Program-made: the position numbers and the translations under genes
Assembly: GCA_032988165.1 (NCBI GenBank)
Contig: JANTQF010000122.1
Span: forward strand, 1 to 64,000
Source: Emmonsiellopsis sp. PD_33
Taxonomy: Eukaryota > Ascomycota > Eurotiomycetes > Onygenales > Ajellomycetaceae
Length of the DNA: 64,000 bases
Direction of reading: 5' to 3'
Notes under the pieces: generated by a model
What the model saw: only the letters and a program-made list of their open reading frames with translations
Told to the model about the DNA's origin: nothing
Database searches by the model: none
Part shown: piece after piece, positions 23,231 to 33,439 of the stretch
Numbering within the stretch: position 1 is the first letter of the stretch
Layout: every line of letters begins with the position of its first letter

Positions 23231-23690
23231 GGCTGGTTGAGGTTGGTTTGGGAGGTTGGTGATAGAGGGGTGGTTGTTGGGTTGATAGCAGCATCTAAAT
23301 GTGTGTAGGCATGGGCAGCAGGTTCATTGCATTTTCCAGATGAGTATGGAGAGCTGTGTTTCGTCGTCGATTATTTGTTGTTGAGAGAATAATTCTGCCA
23401 CACAAAACAAAGGCGGTGAGGGAGCTTTCCGGGGTAATTAGGGCTGGCCAATCACAAGCCGGCGGATTCAACCTTCGACTTTTGAAGCTTCGAAACTTGG
23501 ACTTGGATAGTCTTGCTCTCGCTGTATATTCGGTCTTTTTCTGGCGTCCCATTTTTTGTATACACATAGGCCTGACTCGTTGGCGATTTCTGCTATCTAC
23601 CGACATTCTACTCTCATTGCCATATCTGCAATTTTCTTTTTCTTTTTTTTGCTGCCTCTGCATAGCCAATGCGCCGCGATACACAACGCC
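23231..23690. promoter_or_regulatory. shared divergent promoter
   Basis: 460 bases between the start codons of the divergent zinc-finger and MCP1-like genes. It contains a pyrimidine-rich stretch (about 23570-23660) just before the MCP1-like start. No specific sites assigned. Confidence 0.5.
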
Positions 23691-24775
23691 ATGGATAACA
23701 GACACAATGCCTCCAGAAGGCCAACAGATAATGATGACCGTTCCCCTATTCTCCTACAAGAACTAGATCCCTCGCCCGTCGAATGGACCCCAGATCTCGA
23801 ACAAGGCGGCTACTTCCCCAACCCATCCGCCTCCAGCTCGAACGACGACAACCACAGACACCCTCACACCCAAAAGCTCGGCCTCAGCGGACGAGGCTGG
23901 GAATACTGGCGTAAGCCCATAATAACCACCTCTCAACCTCCCCTCCAAACCCCCCACTAACAGTGTCCCCAGTATCCTCCATCCAAAAATACTCCACCTA
24001 CCCACCCACCCTCTTCCTCGCCCTCCACCTCACAAACACCTCCCTAATCCCACTAGCCACCCAATCCATCCCCTCCAGCGAAACCTTCCTCCTCCTAACC
24101 CGCCCCATCTACCAATCCCCCACCCTCGAACCCCTAATCCTCACCCTCCCCATCCTCACCCACATCGCCTCAGGCATCGCCCTGCGCATCCTCCGCCACC
24201 GCCGCCGTGCCCGCCTGTACGGCGCCGAAACACGCGCCCAGCGTCATGAGGTCAATAAATCCTGGAAATTCCCCAGTCTGCAGGCGCGGCTGGGATATCT
24301 GCTGCTACCGCTGCTGGGTGTGCATGTGGCTGTGAATCGGGTGGTGCCGGTGTATGTTGATGGGGGCAGTTCTGGGGTTGGGCTGGGATATGTGGCGCAT
24401 GGAATGGCGAAGGCGCCGTGGGTGATGGGGCTGTCGTATGTGGGGCTGGTTGGGTTGGGTGTGTGGCATTTTGTGGGTGGGTGGGCGTGGTGGATGGGGT
24501 GGCGGAAGGCTGCGGAGGGGCCGAAGAAATTGGGCAAGAGTGCTGGTGTGAATGGGGGGCTTTTGGGGTCGGTGAGGGGGGGGAGTGAGTTTTTGGGGAG
24601 GTCGAGGAAGGTGTGGTGGGTTGTTAATGGGCTGGCTTTTGTTGGGGCGGGGTTGTGGCTGGCGGGGGGGTTGGGGGTGATTGGGGATGGCGGGCTGGGG
24701 AGTGGGTGGGAGGCAAGGGAGTGGGATAAGATTTATGCGGAGGTGCCGGTGCTGGGGAAGTTTTTGATGGCGTGA
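23691..24775 (+). CDS. MCP1-like transmembrane protein (mitochondrial)
   Basis: Protein with the fungal Mcp1/DUF1691 transmembrane domain. Yeast Mcp1 is a mitochondrial outer-membrane protein that rescues ERMES loss by working with the Vps13 lipid-transfer route (established). Exons 23691-23910 and 23964-24775 give 343 residues. After a polar, acidic N terminus (about 70 residues) comes LGLSGRGWEYWL, then SIQKYSTYPPTLFLALHLTN, the family start, followed by further hydrophobic segments, including LGYLLLPLLGVHVAVNRVVP and LSYVGLVGLGVWHFVGGWAW, and a final helix near VVNGLAFVGAGLWLAGGLG. A second acceptor nine bases downstream (exon from 23973) also stays in frame and removes three residues; it matches the family pattern slightly better. 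Codons flip from C-ending to G-ending near 24290. Confidence 0.85.
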
Positions 24776-25682
24776 ATGAGTTATGAGTTGGTGGGTTGAG
24801 GGTTAAGGTGATAGGGGCAAAGGGGAAGCAACGCGACCCCCCAGATAGATATAGATAGATCTAGATGCAGTAACCCGTTAGTTCTCATATATTTCTTCCT
24901 CATTCTAGTGTACTCCGTATGTGGCCGCATAGTTAGTTAGCCCCCTGGCCAGGCCATACCCAACAGCATGCTTCTGCTAAAGAGCTTTGTATGTCTGGAA
25001 TCAAGGTATATGTCTAAATAAGCACTATATTCTGGTTCTGTACCCAATTGCATTTGATATGGCCAAAGGCAATCCCTAGTATGACGCAGAGTGGTCTCAG
25101 CGTCGTCGTACAGGAGGGTCCATGGAGGTGAATTTGGGCTCTCCCGCCCCCAGTCTTGGCGCAATAGCCGGCGCCAACCGCCCAGATGCGATATCGGAGC
25201 TATCAGTCGCCGAATGCCGTCTTCATCGCCGAGATGGGCTCAGCAGTGGAGGGGAATTCATTTGGTGGTGTCTGAACATTGAACGGTAGAAAGTAACAAG
25301 TTTAGCCCTCAAGGATAGACTGTATCATTTTCGAGTGCATGATCAATCCAACCAAGCGCGGGGTGGCTGACAACAACAACATTGCCGTCAGTCCCTGTGC
25401 CGAACGGTATGCCGAAGATCCCGGCGCCAACACGGCTAACCGCAGCGCCGTGTCACAGCGTCTAGCCGGGACCTACTCGTATTTTGCCCCGCAGTCCACG
25501 CCGATAATGACGCCCTGACGGAGTCACGAAGGAAATAAAAAGAGGCCGTTGCCGGCTTTTCACTTTCAAAAGAATATACCCCTCTCTCACTTTCCCATTC
25601 CCTCTCTCCGTTAACAATTGCCCTACACTACCCCGATTCCCTCTACCCCTTTTCGCCGCAAACAACAAAAAAAGGACCTAAA
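24776..25682 (+). promoter_or_regulatory. intergenic and LEU2 promoter region
   Basis: About 900 bases. The last 150 bases before LEU2 hold a pyrimidine-rich run with CTCTCTC words at about 25581-25612 and a candidate Leu3 site listed separately. No coding frame supported. Confidence 0.5.
25546..25555. promoter_or_regulatory. candidate Leu3-type binding site
   Basis: CCGTTGCCGG fits CCG-N4-CGG, the pattern bound by the Zn2Cys6 regulator Leu3, which controls leucine genes in response to alpha-isopropylmalate (established in yeast and Aspergillus). It lies 128 bases before the LEU2 start codon. The match is by eye. Confidence 0.45.
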
Positions 25683-26951
25683 ATGTCCACAGCCCACAAC
25701 ATCCTCATCCTCCCCGGCGACGGCATCGGGCCCGAAGTAATGTCCGAAGCCGTCAAAGTCCTCAACGCCTTCTCCTCCCCAACCACAACCTTCAACCTGC
25801 GCACCGAGCTGATCGGCGGCTGCAGCATCGACGCCCACGGCACCCCCGTCACCGAAGCCGTCAAGCAGGCCGCCCTAGAGTCCGACGCCGTCCTCTTCGC
25901 CTCCGTCGGCGGGCTCAAATGGGACGGCACAAGGCGCGGCCTGGAGGGTCCTGAGGGCGGGCTGCTGCAGGTTCGCAAGGCGATGGATGTCTATGGCAAT
26001 CTGCGGCCGTGTGTGTCGCCGTGTAAGAGCGTGACGAGGGAGTTTAGCCCGTTTAAGGAGAGCGTGGTGGAGGGGGTGGAGTTTTTGGTGCTGAGGGAGA
26101 ATTGTGGGGGGGCGTATTTTGGACGCAAGGTTGAGGAGGGGGATTATGGTGTGTATTATCATTTATTTTAAACCTGATTTGCCGTCTATTCTGTGTGATT
26201 ATAATACTGATACACGCCCAGCAATGGACGAATGGGGCTATTCCACGTCCGAAGTCGCCCGCATCACCCGCCTAGCCGCCCACATCGCCCTGCGCCAGAC
26301 GCCCGCATGGCCCATAATCTCCCTCGACAAGGCCAACGTGCTCGCCTCGTCGCGTCTATGGCGGCGTGTCGTCGAGGAGACCCTCACGAAGGAATTCCCC
26401 CAGGTCAAGTTCTCGCACCAGCTGGCCGACTCCGCCAGCTTGATCATGGCCACCAACCCCCGCAAACTGAACGGCGTGCTGCTGGCGGATAATACCTTTG
26501 GTGATATGCTGTCGGACCAGGCGGGGTCGATTGTGGGCAGTCTGGGGGTGTTGCCCAGTGCGAGCTTGAGTGGGGTGCCGGGGGAGAAGGGGGGGTCGAG
26601 GGGGCTGTATGAGCCGACGCATGGATCGGCGCCGGAGTATGTTTCTCTCTCCTTTTTACTTTTTCTTGTCTTTTAATGTCCCATTCTGGTGATGTGAAAA
26701 GACACCAGGCTAACCGGGTGTTTCAAACAAACAGCATCGCCGGCCAAAACAAGGCGAACCCTGTCGCCATGATCCTCTGTGTGGCGATGATGTTCCGCTA
26801 CTCGCTCAACATGGAGGTGGAGGCACAGCTGATTGAGAAGGCGGTTTCAGCGGTGTTGGAGGCTGGTGTGCGGACGCCGGATTTGGGAGGAAAGGCGGGC
26901 ACGGCGGAGGTGGGGGATGCGGTTGTTGAGTTTATCAGGAAGAATTTGTAG
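25683..26951 (+). CDS. LEU2: 3-isopropylmalate dehydrogenase
   Basis: NAD-dependent oxidative decarboxylation of 3-isopropylmalate in leucine synthesis. Exons 25683-26148, 26222-26636 and 26735-26951, giving 365 residues, the usual length. Evidence: ILILPGDGIGPEVMSEAVKV at the N terminus; DAVLFASVGGLKWD; substrate-binding arginines in LQVRKAMDVYGNLRP and FLVLRENCGGAYFG; the metal-binding aspartates in LLADNTFGDMLSDQAGSIVG; the NAD motif LYEPTHGSAPDIAGQNKANP, split by intron 2; and FRYSLNMEVEAQLIEKAV. A candidate Leu3 site lies 128 bases upstream. Within each exon the third codon position moves from C to G, resetting after each intron. Eurotiales often carry two LEU2 paralogs; whether this is the main one is unknown. 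Confidence 0.97.
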
Positions 26952-27492
26952 GGGGGCGGATTTGGTTTGTGAGAAATGGTGTTGAACGGCGTTAAGGGGA
27001 TCAAAAGGAGAATTAAAAGAATCAATTTGGCATAGCAAGGTCTATGACGGTTTGATCTATATACACCATGATATCTCATCAGTAGCAGAGGGTGTAGACC
27101 AACAGTATGTTAAAATGAGATTAAAATGTATGTGGTACCTGCAGTAAGCACATACATTTAGAAAACTGAGTAAGTTAAGTGGTTAACTACTGTTTATATA
27201 GAAATCAGAAGGTGACCATGAACAGCCCTGAAAGAGTGAGATACCATGCAGTTATGGGTGTAACAGTGACAATTACAGAGTACATGCTTGGATTATTTCT
27301 TAGCTGTAAAAGAAATAAAATTAAAAAAAACGACACTGTTAGAGGGAGAAGGTTGGCGGTATTAAATATTTTAAACTATATCAAACCAACCAACCAGACC
27401 AAAAAGAATCAATCCTTAGAGGCACCATGGCTCTAAATATCTCTACACGTACTAACGAGTAAGTTTCTGATTTCTCTATATATCATCATCTC
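26952..27492. other. intergenic, AT-rich
   Basis: AT-rich spacer after LEU2. One 85-codon open frame (27179-27436) shows no motif and biased composition; not called. This spacer marks the change from core genes to the accessory region. Confidence 0.4.
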
Positions 27493-28037
27493 TCAGTGTT
27501 TCTGCATTACCGCCCCATTTTCAGAGTGTATCCCACTAGTTGTCAAGGCTATCCGAACCTCCCTCCATAGCTCATCAAACATCACCTTATGGTCCACATT
27601 CACCATGAATGAAGATGACACAACTTCATTAATAGCTTTGAACATATCCATATCCCACCCCCGTTGCTTGGCTATCTCCGCTAACAGCTTGCTCAGTTCC
27701 GCCGATTGTCTCATCTTCGAGGTGTTTTTACCGTGTCCGGTAGCAAACTGCGAGTTCTTTCTCTTGACAACCTTCACATGATCTTGCGATGGATCAGGTG
27801 ATTGCATGAAGCTGCCGACGCTGGGGATGGAAGGGAAAAAGCACATTCACGGGCTTCTTCTTCGGGAGACAAAGAGTCAAAGTCTGCATTATAACTTTCG
27901 CGAGTGGACTCATCCTCATGCTGGGAGCCGGGCAGGTTTTTGTATGACTTTCTTGGCTTTGTCAAGGTACGGCAGCTCCGACGAAGTTGGGGGATTCTGG
28001 TCGGTTGGGGGGCCATGATGTCTACGATTACGTCCAT
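27493..28037 (-). pseudogene. coiled-coil family member, probably frameshifted
   Basis: Two overlapping minus-strand frames. The first (from ATG 28037 or 28016) reads APQPTRIPQLRRSCRTLTKP, a basic segment, then an acidic stretch, and stops near 27774. The second, shifted by one base and ending at 27493, holds a helix with MRQSAELSKLLAEIAKQRGW and the ending MFDELWREVRIAL. The FDELW motif matches FDELWGKAV in the gene at 29104-30499, so both frames together form one family member. I could not find an intron that joins them in phase: a 30-base stretch with GT and AG ends is too short and keeps the frame. A frameshift or sequence error is the simplest reading. Confidence 0.45.
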
Positions 28038-28617
28038 GTCCGCGCTGTCAGTTTTGGCATTCTTCCCACATCACGCTGCGATGGAAATAGTTCCGCCGAC
28101 GATCAAACAATTGAGGTGACCGACACAGATGCCTACAGTGATACATCCGTTGTCTCTAAAGACAGAGAGTGTGTATGTTGATATCCGCTGCCGATTTATG
28201 GTCGAAGGTTCGATCCTAACATTGTCCAGGTCCGGAATACCAGGCAGGAAGAAACCACCTCGAAGGGGACGGGCCCGCAACGCCCCTAGGCTTCTTTACG
28301 ACGAGTATGTCCCCATCGAGTGCACGGCTGGGAAGACCGAAACCGCCGCTGCCAATACCCCGTCGACTTCTTTGAAAGGACTTTTCGGGCTATATCCACG
28401 GAGTAGCCCAGACAATGACAATCCGAACAGAGAAGGTTTAAACTCAAACCAGTGGCTCAATGCATCTTTTGATGTAGTCAATACGATTCAAAGACACGAG
28501 ATGGAACTTGACGAATGCGAATGGGAGTTGTGCCATGAACACCGAGAGAAACAAAACCGGATTTTAGCCAACTCCAAGTCATTATCTAATAATAAATTTG
28601 GCTGGGACAATACGTGA
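27987..28617 (+). CDS. hypothetical accessory-family protein (N-terminal type)
   Basis: Tentative two-exon gene, 27987-28168 and 28230-28617, giving about 189 residues. The start is uncertain and the first exon overlaps the divergent minus-strand frame by 50 bases. The join places an acidic segment (DDQTIEVTDTDAYSDTSVVS) before a basic one (GIPGRKKPPRRGRARNAP), then a helix with NQWLNASFDVVNTIQRHEME and LDECEWEL. This layout matches the gene at 14057-14907 up to its W-centred helix but lacks the coiled coil and FxxLW ending. It may be a 3'-truncated copy. Donor GTGTGT and acceptor TCCAG are plausible. Function unknown. Confidence 0.4.
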
Positions 28618-29103
28618 AGCCTTTGGAACTCCAACGGGTAGACTACAGAGTAAGTAGTATTTGGAACTTTCTGAAACTAACTACCCGCAGCTGTCAGTAT
28701 GGCTGCAGACTAGGGGCGGGAATGCGATGTCAAATATGAAAAACACGAATTCCCTGGATGGTGTTTTAGTATTTGGCATAGTAGACAAGGGAGGACTTTA
28801 TGCTGCTGATAAAATCCGGATGTTTCTTGCATTTTCCAGTTTCCTGTCCCGGCAACCCAATTCGTTTGCAGTGCAGAGCAAAGAAATATTTATATTGGCT
28901 TAATCCCTGCTGCATAGGCATAGGTGGATCCGGCCTGCAATGCGTTTGAACACTGGGAGTCGAGGTCATGGGCAATCAGTATTTTCCCTGAACTTATTTT
29001 CAATTTTCTTCTACTTCTCTCAGTCATACTGCCATCTACACTTTTTCGAACTACAAACACTACCGTCCTTTACACCGTGAATTTTTATCCTGGAAAATCT
29101 TCC
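28618..29103. other. intergenic
   Basis: About 490 bases before the next family member. It contains a CT-rich stretch near 29005-29030. No gene supported. Confidence 0.4.
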
Positions 29104-30499
29104 ATGATGTCCAATCCAGACCCCGAACAGCAACAAATGAAAAGCAGGAATTCGTCTGATGAGCAACTTGCAACCCTCTACAACCGACGGATGGAACCTG
29201 AAAACTTGAAGTTAACATGGCCTAAGTTTCACGAAGTATGAAAGTTATCAGTGACCTCCTCTCTATGCTTTGCTAATACCCATTTGTTTCCTCTCAGAAA
29301 TTCTATCCAGATTTCACGGAGAGTAAACTCCGTGTGAAATTCTATGTGAGTGGGATTCCAGGCACCTCTTCTACGAAAAAAAAAGCATTGTTTAAGTTAT
29401 TTTTCACTGACATTTTTAATTAGGAGGCACGAAACCTTGCTATGCAGAATAAATTGGTAATTATCTTTTTCCACGCTTACCAAATATTTCCTTCCCCAGA
29501 CAATAGGCAATTAACTTAACATATGTTACATAGCCCGGCGTCTCCTTTACTGGACTTCCTTACCGCATGATCCCCTTGAATGTCAGGCGCCCGGACTCCC
29601 GTGCAAAGCCTGCTGCAGATGCTGCGCCAGGCCCTGACCCCGACGACTTGGATTCCATCGATAATAGCGAAGATGACGATAGCGATAGTTGGAGCCGTTA
29701 TGGGGGGGAATATGTCCCTTATAACCCAGGGGGTGCATGTCAAGAACCGCCCAAGGTAAAACCGCCTTCTTTTTAACATGCGAAACCTTAGAACTGATAG
29801 ATAAATTAGAGCGTGACTACCAACTCCTCCTCTTCTCTACGGAGGCCACGCAGACGACTCGTCGGTGGCCTCTACACTCTGTCTCCAGATGACAAACCCC
29901 TTGCAAAGATGCGTCGCACTGGGCCATCTCCCTTGGACACGGCGGTCACTAACAACGCGAAAACCGGCACCCCTCCCCCCCCCGGTCAAGCAATCGTCGC
30001 CCCATTACAACCCCTCTCAGCGGCTAGCTTCAACTCGAGAGTCCGTTTTGATAGGGTCGACCGAGATGACTGGATGTACATCTATGACCTGGCCAAGAAT
30101 TGCCCCGAGGAAACCAAGCGTGCAGATGCCCTGGCTGCTCGTGAGAAGGAGCTCCTGTTCGAGAACGATGAGTTAAAGGGCCTCATATCGGCTCTGCAGG
30201 CTGAAATTTCGGAGCTAAAAAAGACTTCTGTTTCTGTTCCCCAGACAAAGGTTGATCCTGAATTGTCAGCTGCCGTGGTGAAAATGAAGGGGCTTGCCAA
30301 TGAGGCAAATAGTTCATTTGATGAGCTGTGGGGAAAAGCTGTGAAGTACATTCCACCATTTCATTTGGATTCTTCAGAGTTCGGGCTACAGGCTGCTCAT
30401 GACGCCATTAAGGAGAAGATCTGTCAGATTCAGTCATCTGGGAGTGGGGAGAAGCCAGGGAATGGGCCTGCAGAAATGGTCCATACCAGATTTTCATGA
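29104..30499 (+). CDS. hypothetical protein, Myb/SANT-like N terminus plus coiled coil
   Basis: Five exons: 29104-29235, 29298-29345, 29424-29456, 29534-29755 and 29810-30499, giving 374 residues. All four introns fall between codons and exons 2 and 3 are only 48 and 33 bases. Exons 1-3 encode EQLATLYNRRMEPENLKLTW then PKFHEKFYPDFTESKLRVKF and YEARNLAMQN, which looks like a three-helix Myb/SANT-type DNA-binding fold (inference from spacing and aromatic residues). Exon 4 is acidic (DPDDLDSIDNSEDDDSD). Exon 5 has a basic patch (RRPRRRLVGG), a helix with DDWMYIYDLAKN, a coiled coil (EKELLFENDELKGLISALQA), and a C-terminal domain with NSSFDELWGKAVKYIPPF and HDAIKEKICQI. The gene at 42960-44247 has the same exon plan. 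Likely nuclear; function unknown. Confidence 0.78.
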
Positions 30500-30807
30500 G
30501 ACTGTTCTACCATGGATCCACTGTGGAAACACCATTGCTCCAATAGAGCACTCTGAAATTAACATCTGTGATGATATTATCACTATTTTTGGAGTGTGTA
30601 AACCAAAGAACCATGTAAATATATTATAATGTTATAACTACACTTCATGAAGTGCTCCAACTACACTTCATGAAGCACTCTGACTATACTCCATATAATA
30701 TAACATTTTCATAACACTCCATGTAATGCTCCATCCACATTTATATATATATAATGCCCCAACTACCACCATGCTCCATGTAATACTCCATCAATGTTTA
30801 TATATAT

Positions 30808-30926
30808 ATAACACTCCAACTATGATAACACTTCAACTGTAATAACACTCTGACTGTGATAATACTCCAACTGCTATAACACTCCAACTGTAATAGTGCT
30901 CTGACTGCAATAGCACTCTGACTACA
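30808..30926. repeat. 17-bp tandem array, seven units
   Basis: Seven head-to-tail copies of a 17-base unit like ATAACACTCCAACTGTA, with one to five changes per unit. Inside the CpG-free island. Confidence 0.8.
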
Positions 30927-30959
30927 TTACATTTAATGTCCCCATGTAAACATGGTAAT

Positions 30960-31150
30960 GACTACCATGGAACCATCATATAACCACTGCAGTAGCACAG
31001 TCAGAGGACCAGAGTATGGTTTAGACATGGTAGAATCATCATGTAACCACTGTGGTAGCATGATCAGAGGACCAGAGCATGGTTTAGACATGGTAGAATC
31101 ATCATATAAACACTATGATAACACAGTCAGAGCATCAGAGCATGGTTTAA
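30960..31150. repeat. 63-bp tandem array, three units
   Basis: Three copies of a 63-base unit (CATCATATAACC at 30974, CATCATGTAACC at 31037, next unit 63 bases on). The length is a multiple of three, and one plus-strand frame runs through as a 21-residue repeat containing GPEHGLDMVESS. Coding use is doubtful. Confidence 0.75.
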
Positions 31151-31378
31151 ACATGGTTATAATATGATTGGAGCATGATTAGATCACTGTTTGACTACAG
31201 TCTGATTATAAAGTAATTCCCAGTCTAAATATACATTCTTTTAGAAGCATCCATCATTAATTTCACATTCAGCAGTGTATCCACCAAATTGATCCATAGC
31301 CACCATCATTGCTGCTATTAACAGGGTAAAGCTGCTACAAGTAAAGAAAAATCAGCTCTGATAATCCATTTGGGGGGT

Positions 31379-31462
31379 GAGGATCAAGGTGATGTTGCCA
31401 TTCAGGAGTTTGAGGATTGAGGTGATGTTGTCATTCAGAGGTTTGAGGATCAAGATGATGTT
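31379..31462. repeat. 33-bp tandem array, two and a half units
   Basis: GAGGATCAAGGTGATGTT-like units begin at 31379, 31412 and 31445. Inside the CpG-free island. Confidence 0.65.
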
Positions 31463-31499
31463 TGCTTGGGTAATGATCTCACATCTAGCAGTGTCAGGG

Positions 31500-31662
31500 A
31501 AGAAAAGAACCTTGAAAAGGAAATATCAGCTCCAATAAGTATGATATATAGGGAGATACTCATCAAAAATAAGTGTTCCCTTTCCCACTCTACTGGAGAA
31601 ATGAATCTGATTGCAGCTCTATACTTCTCAGGTCCATGATTGAACAATATCTTAGTAATAAT
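31500..31662 (-). pseudogene. SLIP-GC-like GTPase fragment, copy A
   Basis: Minus strand reads NHGPEKYRAAIRFISPVEWE, the segment that follows the G1 loop in fungal SLIP-GC-like dynamin-superfamily GTPases, then decays. Upstream of it the nucleotide sequence still matches the CTTIITEISF segment of the copy at 32190-32480, with a frame break. It faces copy B as an inverted repeat. Confidence 0.55.
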
Positions 31663-31665
31663 AGT

Positions 31666-31770
31666 GATCTAGGTGTGTGCCTGCACTGCTGTTATTACTA
31701 AGATATCATTCAACTATGGACCTGAGAAGTACAGAGTGGCAATCAGGTTCATTTCTTCAGCAGCTCTCAG
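31666..31770 (+). pseudogene. SLIP-GC-like GTPase fragment, copy B
   Basis: Plus strand reads CACTAVITKISFNYGPEKYR then VAIRFISSAA, the same GTPase segment as copies A and C but on the opposite strand. With copy A it forms a near-palindrome of about 75-base arms centred near 31667. Confidence 0.6.
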
Positions 31771-32189
31771 ATTCCCCAGTGGTAGAATATACCTCTTTTA
31801 TATACCAATAAATCTCCATGGCATGCTTCCTGTTGATTGGGCATTCAAGCAAATTCCCACTATATCAGACAAATGCACCTGATTGCCTCTTTATACATTG
31901 AAATGTCAGCTCTGACAATCATGGTATAGGGGGAGATACCCACCAAAATGAACTAGAATGCTGCAGACATTGTTCTCCACATCTCTCTACCTAAATACAG
32001 CTGAAGTTGAGTATGAAGTCAAGCTGGGTTATTTGCAGTGAACTTAATTGTCTTTCCTAGAACACCACAGATACTATCTTATTTCATTAGTTCTTCAATG
32101 GATAATACTGTAATGTCTTTAACACCAGGGTATACTGCCTCTACCCTCATAATGATAATTGCAACATCAGAATCATCCTGATATTATCC

Positions 32190-32480
32190 TTCATTGTGGT
32201 GGGTCTAAATCTCATCAAAAATAAGTTTAAGTTCCTTTTCCCACTCTGCAGGAGAAATGAACTTGATTGCTGCTCTGTACTTCTAAGGTCCATGGTTGAA
32301 TGAGATCTCAGTAATGATAGTAGTGCAGATGTGCATATTATTGGTTGGGACAAGGCATTCTTCATTGAGAATTGCATTTATTAATGATGATTTACCAGCC
32401 CCCATGCTTCTGACAACACTAATTATAACTGGTGTGGCTTTTGACTTCATCTTCAGGTTCTCCACATCTCTCAACCACTG
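32190..32480 (-). pseudogene. SLIP-GC-like GTPase fragment, copy C with P-loop
   Basis: The best-kept copy. The minus strand reads ATPVIISVVRSMGAGKSSLI then NAILNEECLVPTNNM and HICTTIITEISFNHGP, a clear Walker A (GAGKSS) and following region of SLIP-GC-like dynamin-superfamily GTPases. A TAG interrupts after GP, and the same frame continues KYRAAIKFISPAEWEKELKL before a second TAG. SLIP-GC is a nuclear GTPase in vertebrates; fungal homologs are often in variable regions. Here it is a relic. Confidence 0.65.
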
Positions 32481-32483
32481 GTT

Positions 32484-32644
32484 TTGATGATGGGCAGCAG
32501 CCCAGGTTGACAATAAGTAGCAGCCTAGGTTGATGATGGGCAGTGGCCCAGGTTGATGATAGGCAGCAGCCCAGGTTGATGATAGACAGCAGCTCAGGTT
32601 GACAATGAGTAGCAGCCCAGGTTGATAATGAATAGTGGCCCAGG
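32484..32644. repeat. 23-bp tandem array, seven units
   Basis: Seven exact-length copies of units like TTGATGATGGGCAGCAGCCC plus AGG. It directly abuts the N-terminal side of GTPase copy C. Because 23 is not a multiple of three, translation cycles through frames. Confidence 0.8.
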
Positions 32645-32779
32645 TTGTAGTGAGCCTGTACAGGCATCCATTTTTAGTGGATGCAATAACTTGCAAGTAG
32701 TCTGCTGAAAGAGAAAGAAAATAGATTGATAGTGTCAGCACAGGTGCAGGATAGGTGCAGGTAGAGAAAAGAAGGCTAG

Positions 32780-33050
32780 ATAGGGAATGCCCTTGGCAAT
32801 TTTAAATGCAACATGGGTGAATGGGAAACATTGACTCTGACAGTCATTATATAGGGGGGAATACCCTTAGTGATTTGAATGCAATGTAAGTGAATGGGAA
32901 ATATCAGCTCCAACAGTCATTATATAGGGGGGAATACCCTTGGTGATTTAAATACAATGTGGGTGAATGGGAAACATCAGCTCCAACAGTCATTATATAG
33001 GGGGAATACCCTTGGTGATTGGGATGCAATGCAGGTGAATGGGAAATATT
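32780..33050. repeat. about 73-bp tandem array, three to four units
   Basis: ATGGGAAA words recur at 32821, 32894, 32967 and 33039, and each unit contains CAGTCATTATATAGGGGG. Spacing is 73, 73 and 72 bases. Confidence 0.8.
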
Positions 33051-33231
33051 AGCTTACCTAGTAGTGAAATATACCTCTTTTATATATCAATATACCTCTA
33101 TAGTGCACTTCCATTTCCTGGGTATTCAGTCTCATCTCATAGAACCAGGTATATTGGCCCACACTTGCTATCATAGAGATGTCTTTCAGAAATTGAACCT
33201 AATATAGGCCTCTCCATTGAGCCTATAGACA

Positions 33232-33438
33232 TCACTTGGTAGATCAATGTTATAGCACATATCAGTCATCTTCAGGATATTTACTGGGTTGAGTGCCAGA
33301 TCACTTGGTAAATCAATATTATAACACATATTGGTGATCTTTAGGATATTTGCAGGGTCAAGCACTGAATCACTTGGTAAATCAATGTTATGACACATAT
33401 TGGTGATCTTTGGGATATTTGCAGGGTTGAATGCTAGG
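33232..33438. repeat. 69-bp tandem array, three units
   Basis: TCACTTGGT begins each unit at 33232, 33301 and 33370. On the minus strand the array stays open as a 23-residue repeat with ILKITNMCYNIDLPSD. The period is a multiple of three, which could mean it was once coding. Confidence 0.8.
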
Positions 33439-33439
33439 T

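Noticed and set aside
30808..33438. Could the regular arrays be CRISPR-like?
   Set aside because: They are direct tandem repeats without unique spacers, in a eukaryotic genome with introns.
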